In this document: positions 1 through 5,678 of the stretch, piece by piece | Numbering within the stretch: position 1 is the first letter of the stretch | Layout of the letters: each line of letters starts with the position of its first letter | Assembly: GCA_012800475.1 (NCBI GenBank) | Contig: JAAZJF010000180.1 | Span: forward strand, 1 to 5,770 | DNA: 5,770 nt | Origin: Gammaproteobacteria bacterium | GTDB taxonomy: Bacteria; Pseudomonadota; Gammaproteobacteria; Pseudomonadales; Pseudomonadaceae | Reading direction: 5' to 3' | Program-made: the position numbers and the translations under genes | The notes under the pieces: generated by a model | What the model saw: the letters and a program-made list of their open reading frames with translations, nothing else | Told to the model about the DNA's origin: nothing | Databases searched by the model: none

Positions 1-986
1 GCGGACTGGTAGCGATACAGCAAACGCATCTCTACATCTGGCAGCTCGCCTTTCTCAGCGATTTCCAGCAGCTCGCCGTAGTTGCGATGCAAAACCAGCT
101 TGAGCATATCCAGCGTCAAAATCGCATCCGCGACGGTATCTTGTGCAACTGGATCTTCAGCCGTTTTGGCACCATGCTTACCAATGTGCTTGGCCGCACT
201 ATCACAAAACTCATTGATGGCGCCTTGTAACGCACCTAAAGCTGAAGTAGACACTGCACGCGTAAAGACCTGTGCAAATGGAATCGCAAAGATCGGGTTG
301 GTGTTTTCTTTCAGACCCGGTGTGGCTTCAAGCGAGCTGTTGTTGGTGCGCTGTACACGGTGCGCCGGTACAAAAGCATCATCCACAATAATATCGTGAC
401 TGCCCGTGCCGCGCAGACCCAATACATCCCAGTTACGCTCAATGCGGTAGTCGGCACGTGGTACTAAGAAGGTGCCGTGTTCAACGCCTTCACCGTTCTC
501 ATCAGGCGGCAAAATACCACCCAACAAAGTCCACTCACAATGCTCACAACCACTGGAGAAACCCCAGCGACCGCTGATGCGATAGCCACCTTCAACCGGT
601 GTCACTTTAGCCACTGGCATATAGGTTGAACCCACTAATGTATCTTGGTTCTCACCCCATACATCAATCTGAGCTTGCTCTGGGTAACGCGCCAACTGCC
701 ATGGGTGTACACCCATCACGCCATAAATCCATGCTGTCGACATACAGCCTTCAGCTAATGCCATTTGGATTTCAAAAAAGGTCCGTGGATCCACTTCAAA
801 GCCACCATGACGCTTAGGCTGCATGGCTTTAAATAAACCCGCTGCTTGCATCTCGGCAATCGTTTCATCAGGGATTTTCAGGTCAATCCCAGCTTGGGCG
901 GAACGCGCTTTCAATGCAGGAATCAGGTTGCGCGCACTTTCGATTAACTCGAGATCTTTCTTGGTTTTAATATGTGCGGTAGCCAT
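1..986 (-). CDS. hsaA: HsaA/TesA2-type flavin-dependent hydroxylase, oxygenase component (partial, C-terminus off the left edge)
   Basis: This open frame starts at ATG 986 and runs to the window edge without a stop, giving 328 complete codons. Relatives are about 390-400 residues, so some 65 C-terminal residues are missing. The fold is that of acyl-CoA dehydrogenase-like group D flavin monooxygenases. Visible motifs are PDETI (39-43), the GVHPWQLA segment (92-99), WGFSSGCEHCEWTLLGG (141-157) and GLRGTGS (190-196) followed by DDAFVPAHR (202-210). These match remembered HsaA (3-hydroxy-9,10-secoandrosta-1,3,5(10)-triene-9,17-dione 4-hydroxylase) closely in order and spacing. Such enzymes use reduced flavin from a separate reductase plus O2 to ortho-hydroxylate a phenol in the cytoplasm. 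A GAGAG ribosome site (995-999) lies 8 bp before the ATG. The gene has its own upstream region and is separated by a terminator from the aldehyde dehydrogenase gene. The alternative is a related oxygenase acting on 4-hydroxyphenylacetate or another phenol; the nearby HdhA-like and HsaG-like genes favour a steroid. Confidence 0.85.
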   Translation of the reverse strand, partial: MATAHIKTKKDLELIESARNLIPALKARSAQAGIDLKIPDETIAEMQAAGLFKAMQPKRHGGFEVDPRTFFEIQMALAEGCMSTAWIYGVMGVHPWQLARYPEQAQIDVWGENQDTLVGSTYMPVAKVTPVEGGYRISGRWGFSSGCEHCEWTLLGGILPPDENGEGVEHGTFLVPRADYRIERNWDVLGLRGTGSHDIIVDDAFVPAHRVQRTNNSSLEATPGLKENTNPIFAIPFAQVFTRAVSTSALGALQGAINEFCDSAAKHIGKHGAKTAEDPVAQDTVADAILTLDMLKLVLHRNYGELLEIAEKGELPDVEMRLLYRYQS

Positions 987-1045
987 AGTTAATTCTCTCG
1001 GTGATTAATACAGATATTGTTTTTCAATGTTTTACGATTATCAGC

Positions 1046-1059
1046 GCAGCCTGCGTGCC
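1046..1059 (-). promoter_or_regulatory. Candidate sigma-54 (-24/-12) promoter for the hydroxylase gene
   Basis: Read on the minus strand the site is GGCACGCAGGCTGC. It carries the diagnostic GG and GC dinucleotides exactly 10 bp apart and matches TGGCACG-N4-TTGC at GGCACG and TGC; the mismatches are the leading T (here A) and the first T of TTGC (here C). Transcription would begin near 1034, leaving a leader of about 48 nt before ATG 986. No well-spaced sigma-70 promoter was found: a TTGACG on the minus strand is 23 bp from the nearest GATAAT. Sigma-54 control would require an NtrC-family activator, not encoded here. This is a single-site match and remains a prediction. Confidence 0.4.
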
Positions 1060-1230
1060 TCTCATCGTCAAACTGGACTAGGAATTAATGAACACACTCA
1101 ACAGGCTCTTAGACCTTGGTATTCCTCCTTATACAAAACAGCCTGAATTTTTATTTCCTAACCGCAAGAATCGCTGCTAACCCACGTATTACCTTCCCTA
1201 CAACACCTCCGCTGTTAAAACCATATGGAC

Positions 1231-1258
1231 TGTAGAAGACTTATACAGATCTTCTACA
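1231..1258. promoter_or_regulatory. Perfect 9-bp inverted repeat, candidate regulator binding site
   Basis: TGTAGAAGA (1231-1239) is repeated as its exact reverse complement TCTTCTACA (1250-1258) around a 10-bp spacer. The repeat stops abruptly on both sides. There is no T-tract after it, so it is not an intrinsic terminator. Its centre lies about 210 bp upstream of the predicted hydroxylase transcription start, the distance typical of upstream activator sites for sigma-54 activators such as XylR or DmpR. It does not match a binding motif I can name, so the regulator is unknown. Confidence 0.45.
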
Positions 1259-1330
1259 ACTCAACAAATAACACCCCCGTTTAAAAACTCAAACTTTATT
1301 GCACTCAATCAACAAACAATGACAACACGC

Positions 1331-1373
1331 CAGAATAAAAAAGCCCGAGCACAGATCAACTGCACTCGGGCTT
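1331..1373 (-). terminator. Intrinsic terminator of the aldehyde dehydrogenase gene
   Basis: A perfect 9-bp stem (CTCGGGCTT / AAGCCCGAG, arms at 1365-1373 and 1341-1349) encloses a 15-nt loop. On the minus strand the hairpin is followed directly by a run of six T (1342-1337), then A and two more T. It begins 17 bp after the aldehyde dehydrogenase stop codon. The U-tract exists only in the minus-strand direction. It separates the aldehyde dehydrogenase transcript from the downstream hydroxylase gene. Confidence 0.9.
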
Positions 1374-1390
1374 GGGTCACTCAATAAGAA

Positions 1391-2821
1391 TTAACGGGTC
1401 ACTTGCGTGATCATCCCTGGAGTAAAGTGCTCAGAGAAAGGCGGCAACATCCCCCACTCACCGCGCGGATCCACTGGCGCACTCTTAAATACCGTACGCG
1501 CATGACTGAACTCCAAAAAGCCATCACGACCGTGGTAATGCCCCATCCCCGACGCGCCCACACCACCAAAGGGTGCTTCTTCCATCGCCGCATGCATCAA
1601 CGCATCATTGAGCGTGACACCACCGGACAAAGTATGGTTGAGCACGTAATTCTGCTCCGCCTCATCCTCACCAAAGTAATACAGCGCCAGAGGACGCTCA
1701 CCCTGGTTAATCTCTTGCACCACATGCTTTACATCGCTGTAAGTGAGCAACACCAGCGCTGGCCCAAAGATTTCCTGCTGCATAATGTCCGACAGCAACG
1801 GCGGATTAATCACAATACTCAGCGGATGCTTACGCCCTACAGCTGGCACAGGCATATCTGGGCAACGCACAACTTCAGCGCCTTCTTCTTGCGCCTGTGC
1901 GACATAACCTGCGACCCGCGCCAAGTGCTGCACATTCACCACAGCAGTAAAATCTGGATTGTCTTCTACAGTCGGATACAGCGCGCTGTAGGTCTCACAA
2001 AACGCACTGACAAACTCATCTTGCGCAGCCACCGGCACATAAATACGATCCGGCGAGATACACAACTGCCCACCATTCATACCTTTGGCGATCGCTAAAC
2101 GACGCGCCGCTTCACGCACATCAGCCGTTTCACTGATAATCACCGGCGACTTACCACCCAACTCCAAAGTCACTGGCACTAAATTATCCGCTGCAGCGCG
2201 CATAATTTTTTTGCCCACCTCGGTACTGCCGGTAAACACCAAATGATCAAACGGCATACCTGCAAACGCTTGACTCACCTCGACACCACCGGTAATGACC
2301 GCCACATCCAGCGGATCAAAGCACTCAGCAACAATCTTCGCCAACACTTGTGCGGTGCGCGGCACAACTTCAGAAGGTTTTAAGACTGCACGGTTACCCG
2401 CGGACAAGACTGAAGCTAACGGACTGAACAGGGTGAATAAAGGCGCATTCCAAGTCCCCATAATGCCCACTGTACCTTTAGGCTTATATTGCACCCAAGC
2501 TTGCGCACCCATCTGGTCATAAGGAGAAAACACTTGGCGCGACTCAGAACCCACCCACTGCTCAAGGTTGTCACGCGCATGCTTCAGCGAGCCTAAGGAT
2601 CCTAAAATATCGTTCATTAAGCTAAAGCCGGTATGCCGTCCGCCAAAATCCTTATCAATGGCCGCGCACAGCTCTTCATGATGATCCACCAGTAAATCAA
2701 TCGCTGTTTGCAATCGACGTTTACGCGTATCGACGTCGACCACACCTTGCTCGTCTGTGGCTTTGCGGTGCTGTTTCAATAAATCAGACAATTGCTGCGA
2801 TGTTTCTAATTGAGCGCTCAT
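1391..2821 (-). CDS. NAD(P)-dependent aldehyde dehydrogenase, coniferyl-aldehyde-dehydrogenase-like
   Basis: This is a complete 476-residue aldehyde dehydrogenase that oxidises an aldehyde to a carboxylic acid with NAD(P)+. All core elements are present: oxyanion Asn125 in GTWNAP, cofactor Lys148 in LKPSE, FTGSTEVG (196-203), general-base Glu220 in LELGGKSP, catalytic nucleophile Cys254 in GGQLCISPDR, Glu350 in EIFGP, and PFGGVGASGMG (417-427). The short length, the TWNAP variant and the C-terminal region up to about 470 fit the class 3/coniferyl-aldehyde-dehydrogenase group. A strong ribosome site (AAGGAAGA, 2826-2833 on the minus strand) supports the start. The gene diverges from the reductase operon and ends at its own terminator, so it is probably a single-gene transcript. 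Within a steroid cluster it could oxidise a side-chain aldehyde, as reported for cholate degradation through an aldehyde intermediate in Pseudomonas sp. Chol1, but the substrate is inference; coniferyl aldehyde or an alkanal is also possible. Confidence 0.93.
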   Translation of the reverse strand: MSAQLETSQQLSDLLKQHRKATDEQGVVDVDTRKRRLQTAIDLLVDHHEELCAAIDKDFGGRHTGFSLMNDILGSLGSLKHARDNLEQWVGSESRQVFSPYDQMGAQAWVQYKPKGTVGIMGTWNAPLFTLFSPLASVLSAGNRAVLKPSEVVPRTAQVLAKIVAECFDPLDVAVITGGVEVSQAFAGMPFDHLVFTGSTEVGKKIMRAAADNLVPVTLELGGKSPVIISETADVREAARRLAIAKGMNGGQLCISPDRIYVPVAAQDEFVSAFCETYSALYPTVEDNPDFTAVVNVQHLARVAGYVAQAQEEGAEVVRCPDMPVPAVGRKHPLSIVINPPLLSDIMQQEIFGPALVLLTYSDVKHVVQEINQGERPLALYYFGEDEAEQNYVLNHTLSGGVTLNDALMHAAMEEAPFGGVGASGMGHYHGRDGFLEFSHARTVFKSAPVDPRGEWGMLPPFSEHFTPGMITQVTR

Positions 2822-2844
2822 GGACTCTTCCTTATTTTATTTAT

Positions 2845-2859
2845 TTTAAAGCCTTTAAA
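2845..2859. promoter_or_regulatory. Perfect 15-bp palindrome in the aldehyde dehydrogenase leader
   Basis: TTTAAAG and its exact reverse complement CTTTAAA flank a single central C. The site sits 23 bp upstream of the aldehyde dehydrogenase start codon, just before its ribosome site, inside an A+T-rich tract. It could be an operator for a repressor controlling the divergent region. Because it is A+T-rich and low in complexity, chance is a real alternative. Confidence 0.3.
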
Positions 2860-2989
2860 TTGAGCATAAAAGCATGCCCATCAAGCAGCCTCGTCTATTC
2901 GGACCATAACCTTGAAAACCCTTGATTTTACAGCACTTTCACGGCAGTCAAACGGTAGTCCATTGAGACGATGTTTAACCCCTGCACCC

Positions 2990-3004
2990 ACTTGATAATC
3001 AAGT
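2990..3004. promoter_or_regulatory. Perfect 15-bp palindrome upstream of the reductase operon, candidate operator
   Basis: ACTTGATAATCAAGT is a perfect palindrome of 7-bp arms around one central base, ending 32 bp before the reductase ATG. It contains GATAAT (2994-2999), a five-of-six match to a -10 hexamer, although no good -35 is seen 16-18 bp upstream. A dyad of this size over a putative -10 is what one expects for a dimeric winged-helix (MarR-type) or TetR-type repressor. The regulator is not identified; the operon's first gene carries a MarR-like domain, but its recognition-helix region looks unfavourable for DNA binding. Confidence 0.45.
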
Positions 3005-3036
3005 CAACATAGCATGACTAAACGAGGTGCTTCACT

Positions 3037-4041
3037 ATGGCCAAAGCAAGCTTTGACCCGCAAGAGTTTCGCTCAGCATTGAGCACATTTACCACCGGCG
3101 TGACCATTATTACGACTCGTGCCGAAAACGGTGATCCTGTCGGCATTACTGCTAACAGCTTCAACTCGGTGTCGTTGAATCCACCGATGGTGTTGTGGAG
3201 CCTAGACAAGTCAGCCATGAGCTTACCGTCCTTCACTAACAACAAACATTGGAACGTACACATCCTATCCTCTGAACAAGAAGCCTTATCAGGCCGTTTT
3301 GCTTCACGTGGCGAGGATAAGTTTAAGGGTCTAGATTTAGAGCCTGGAATGAATAACATTCCCTTACTACGCAACTGTACTGCACGCTTTAACTGCCGCA
3401 CGGCCTTTATTTATGAAGGCGGCGACCACATGATTTTTGTAGGCGAAGTGCTAGGCTTTGACAAAACTGATCTACCACCTTTGGCGTTCCAGAGCGGCCT
3501 GTACGCATTAGCCGCACGTAAACCACGTGAAGGTGTGCAGCTCAGCGCAGCACCGACACCTGAGTGCAGCTACACCGAAGACTTGCTAGGTTATCTTGCT
3601 GGTCGCGCGCATTTCCAGATGGTTGCAACCTTGCAGAACGTCTTAAAATCTCAGCAATTGAACGAGCAGCAGTTTTTTATTCTGTCCGTTTTGAGTATCC
3701 AAGACAGCTTAACGCTCGAAGAGATCAACCAATTTGTGGAATACACAGGCGGCGCAATATCTGCAGAAGATATGGCCAGCCTAATCGAGCAAGAACACGT
3801 TGTCTTAGTGAAGAAAAATGGCGACAGCCGTTATGTACTCACCGCCAACGGGCGTGATGCTTCTTTGAAGCAAATTGCAGTCGCGAAAGCGGTTGAAGAG
3901 CAAATTGCTAAGCAAATTGGTCACGGTGACGCTGAGGCTTTAAAAATCCTTCTCAAGCGTGTGATCAAGGCTACAGACTTAGGTTTACCTGATCTGTGGG
4001 CGACCAAAGAAGAAAATAACGCTAAAAAAACAGCATCATAA
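3037..4041 (+). CDS. hsaB: Flavin reductase with C-terminal MarR-like domain, reductase component of the two-component hydroxylase (HsaB/TesA1 role)
   Basis: This 334-residue protein has two parts. Residues about 8-160 are a flavin reductase-like domain: FTTGVTIITT (18-27), GITANSFNSVSLNPP (36-50), SLDKSA (55-60) and the GGDHMIFVGEV segment (128-138), whose His131 is the family's conserved His. It would reduce FMN or FAD with NAD(P)H and pass reduced flavin to the oxygenase at 1-986. Residues about 180-315 form a MarR-like winged helix: helices around 197-235, then a wing reading NGDSRYVLTANGR (261-273). The same architecture is known in the C1 reductase of Acinetobacter baumannii 4-hydroxyphenylacetate hydroxylase (about 315 residues), where the extra domain responds to the phenolic substrate. 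Actinobacterial HsaB is about 190 residues and lacks it. GAGGTG (3024-3029) sits 7 bp before the ATG. The gene ends in three consecutive in-frame TAA codons (4039-4047) and leads the operon. The electron donor preference and exact partner are inferred. Confidence 0.85.
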   Translation: MAKASFDPQEFRSALSTFTTGVTIITTRAENGDPVGITANSFNSVSLNPPMVLWSLDKSAMSLPSFTNNKHWNVHILSSEQEALSGRFASRGEDKFKGLDLEPGMNNIPLLRNCTARFNCRTAFIYEGGDHMIFVGEVLGFDKTDLPPLAFQSGLYALAARKPREGVQLSAAPTPECSYTEDLLGYLAGRAHFQMVATLQNVLKSQQLNEQQFFILSVLSIQDSLTLEEINQFVEYTGGAISAEDMASLIEQEHVVLVKKNGDSRYVLTANGRDASLKQIAVAKAVEEQIAKQIGHGDAEALKILLKRVIKATDLGLPDLWATKEENNAKKTAS

Positions 4042-4060
4042 TAATAAGAAGGGATAAAAC

Positions 4061-4834
4061 ATGAGTCTGATTGACCTATTCAGCCTAAACGGCAGTGTTG
4101 CAGTGATTACCGGCGCGGGTAAAGGTATTGGCCGCGCCATTGCGCTGGCTTACGCTGACGCCGGTGCCAAAGTTGTTTGCGCTGCACGCACCCTCAGCGA
4201 TGTCGAAGCTGTGGCCAATGAAATCAAAGCCCGAGGCGGTGAAGCCATTGCCGTGACCTGCGATGTGACCTGCGCTGAAAACCGAGAAGCTTTAGTGCAA
4301 CAAGCTGTTGCGGCGTTCGGAAAAATCACTCACTTGGTCAATAATGCCGGCGGCGGCGGTCCCAACGACCCAGCCACCATGCCATGGCAAGAACTGGATC
4401 GCCTTCTTAATTTTAACGTGACCACCTCCTACCACCTGATTCAGTTGTGCGTTCCACATATGCGCGCAGCCGGCAGCGGTAATGTGATTAATATCACTTC
4501 GGTGGCCGCCAACTATATCCAGAAAAACTTCAGCGCGTATGGCACGGCTAAAGCCGCTTTAGTGCATATGACTAAGCTGTTGTCACAAGACTTCGCCCCT
4601 GAAATTCGCGTCAATGCCATTTCACCCGGTCCGATTCTGACTGACGCGCTGGATTCTGTGATGCCAGAAGCAGTTAAAAACATCATGACTAAAAACACCC
4701 CTCTGCAGCGCTTGGGTGAAGTCGAAGATATTGCTGCTGCTGCGTTGTATTTCGCCTCTCCAGCATCGGGCTGGGTCTCAGGCAAAATCTTGGATATTGA
4801 CGGCGGTGCCGGCGTCAGTGTGTTCCCCAGCTAA
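4061..4834 (+). CDS. Short-chain dehydrogenase/reductase resembling 7-alpha-hydroxysteroid dehydrogenase
   Basis: This is a complete classical SDR of 257 residues. It has TGAGKGIG (17-24) for cofactor binding, Asp68, NNAG (94-97), and the catalytic tetrad Asn119, Ser147, Tyr160 and Lys164 (YGTAK). Resemblance to E. coli HdhA (7-alpha-hydroxysteroid dehydrogenase, 255 residues) goes beyond the generic motifs: LVNNAGGGGP (92-101), PGPILTDALDSV (190-201, PGAILTDALKSV in HdhA), NTPLQRLG (212-219) and WVSG.IL (238-244). The NAD-selecting Asp42 of HdhA is replaced by Ala42-Arg43, and Lys21 lies in the glycine motif, both pointing to NADP(H). It would interconvert a secondary alcohol and a ketone on a steroid ring or a degradation intermediate; which position (7, 12 or other) is unknown. 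GAAGGGA (4048-4054) precedes the ATG by 6 bp. The gap to the reductase gene is 19 bp and to the hydratase gene 24 bp, so they are co-transcribed. Confidence 0.88.
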   Translation: MSLIDLFSLNGSVAVITGAGKGIGRAIALAYADAGAKVVCAARTLSDVEAVANEIKARGGEAIAVTCDVTCAENREALVQQAVAAFGKITHLVNNAGGGGPNDPATMPWQELDRLLNFNVTTSYHLIQLCVPHMRAAGSGNVINITSVAANYIQKNFSAYGTAKAALVHMTKLLSQDFAPEIRVNAISPGPILTDALDSVMPEAVKNIMTKNTPLQRLGEVEDIAAAALYFASPASGWVSGKILDIDGGAGVSVFPS

Positions 4835-4858
4835 ACACTTACGCGGAGTAATAATTTC

Positions 4859-5653
4859 ATGATTGATGACACATTGATTCAGCAGCTCGGCGATGAACTC
4901 TTTGCCGCACTGCAATCCAAAACCAGCCTGACACCGCTGACCGAGCGCTACCCTGACTTGACGATTGAGCAGGCTTATCAGATTTCCTTACAGTTTCTCA
5001 AGCGTCGTGAAGCGGCTGGCGAAAAACTGATTGGTAAGAAAATTGGCGTGACCTCCAAGGCCGTGCAAGACATGCTCAATGTGCATCAGCCTGACTTTGG
5101 TTTTCTCACCGATGCCATGCAAGTGGCTGACGCCAGCAGCGTGAGCAAAGCGCAATATGGCTTGGTGCAACCTCGCGCCGAAGGTGAAATCGCTTTTATT
5201 TTAAAAGCTGATCTCAACGGCCCAGGTATCACAGCCAGCGACGTCTTAGCTGCCACTGAATATGTGGTGCCCTGCTTTGAAATTGTTGATTCACGTATTC
5301 GTGATTGGAAAATTGCGATTGAAGACACTGTGGCGGATAACGCATCCTGCGGCGTCTTTGCCTTAGGCTCTGCGCGCATTGACCCACGTACCGTGGATCT
5401 AGCCAAGGTTGAGCTGACCATGACGAAAAATGGTGAGCCCGCCGGTACCGGCTTGGGATCTGCCGTGCAAGGTCATCCTTGCGAAGCTGTAGCCTGGTTG
5501 GCTAACACCTTAGGCAAGCTGGGTATTCCGTTCCGTAAAGGCGAAATTATCCTATCAGGTGCGCTGGCACCTTTGGTTCCAGTCACCGCTGGCGACCGTA
5601 TTGAAATGAAGATCACCGGACTCGGTTCTGCCAGTCTGACGTTTACCGACTGA
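4859..5653 (+). CDS. hsaE: 2-hydroxypenta-2,4-dienoate-type hydratase (HsaE/TesE/MhpD family)
   Basis: This 264-residue protein has the usual length for 2-keto-4-pentenoate hydratases (MhpD, XylJ, TesE, HsaE). These enzymes add water to a 2-hydroxy-2,4-dienoate to give a 4-hydroxy-2-oxoacid, using a divalent metal. Visible landmarks are GKKIGVTSKAVQ (59-70), PDFGFLTDAM (78-87), and the metal-site acidic residues in PRAEGEIAF (Glu108, Glu110) and FEIVDSR (Glu141). The C-terminal barrel carries GEIILSGALAP (228-238) and AGDRIE (244-249). GGAG (4845-4848) lies 10 bp before the ATG. The next gene is an acetaldehyde dehydrogenase, the usual partner in the meta-cleavage lower pathway. In the steroid pathway the substrate would be 2-hydroxyhexa-2,4-dienoate, released by the HsaD/TesD hydrolase. 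Sequence alone does not separate the C5 from the C6 substrate; the steroid reading comes from context. Confidence 0.92.
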   Translation: MIDDTLIQQLGDELFAALQSKTSLTPLTERYPDLTIEQAYQISLQFLKRREAAGEKLIGKKIGVTSKAVQDMLNVHQPDFGFLTDAMQVADASSVSKAQYGLVQPRAEGEIAFILKADLNGPGITASDVLAATEYVVPCFEIVDSRIRDWKIAIEDTVADNASCGVFALGSARIDPRTVDLAKVELTMTKNGEPAGTGLGSAVQGHPCEAVAWLANTLGKLGIPFRKGEIILSGALAPLVPVTAGDRIEMKITGLGSASLTFTD

Positions 5654-5678
5654 ATCTGTTAACGGAGAGCATACAAAT

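Larger units (their letters stand above)
987..1330. other. Non-coding regulatory region upstream of the hydroxylase gene
   Basis: This stretch between the aldehyde dehydrogenase terminator and the hydroxylase start has no convincing gene on either strand. It is richer in A+T than its neighbours. It holds a -24/-12 promoter candidate (1046-1059, minus) and a perfect inverted repeat (1231-1258). A 30-codon reading frame at 1088-1180 (plus) has an AGGAA just upstream but lies antisense to the promoter region and shows no recognisable protein character, so I do not call it a gene. Confidence 0.7.

Noticed and set aside
82..1008. Three plus-strand open frames (at 82-399, 626-817 and 823-1008) opposite the hydroxylase
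   Set aside because: The minus strand carries one unbroken frame with clear HsaA-type motifs throughout. The plus-strand frames show no family signature.
1088..1180. A 30-codon open frame (plus) beginning MNTLNRLLDLG, with AGGAA just upstream
   Set aside because: It lies antisense to the hydroxylase upstream region, is too short to judge, matches no family I know and has no partner gene. It is kept only as a remote possibility for a small protein.
1962..1970. TCTTCTACA, identical to one arm of the inverted repeat at 1231-1258, inside the aldehyde dehydrogenase gene
   Set aside because: It lacks the opposite arm and encodes ordinary residues (part of TVED) of a conserved enzyme, so it is probably coincidental.
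1403..2098. A long plus-strand open frame (231 codons) opposite the aldehyde dehydrogenase gene
   Set aside because: It is antisense to a complete enzyme with all catalytic motifs, and its translation, rich in His, Arg and Thr, looks like a reverse-complement artefact.
3014..3082. A 22-codon open frame overlapping the reductase start in another frame
   Set aside because: It has no ribosome site, while the reductase ATG at 3037 has a well-spaced GAGGTG. The overlap is most likely chance.
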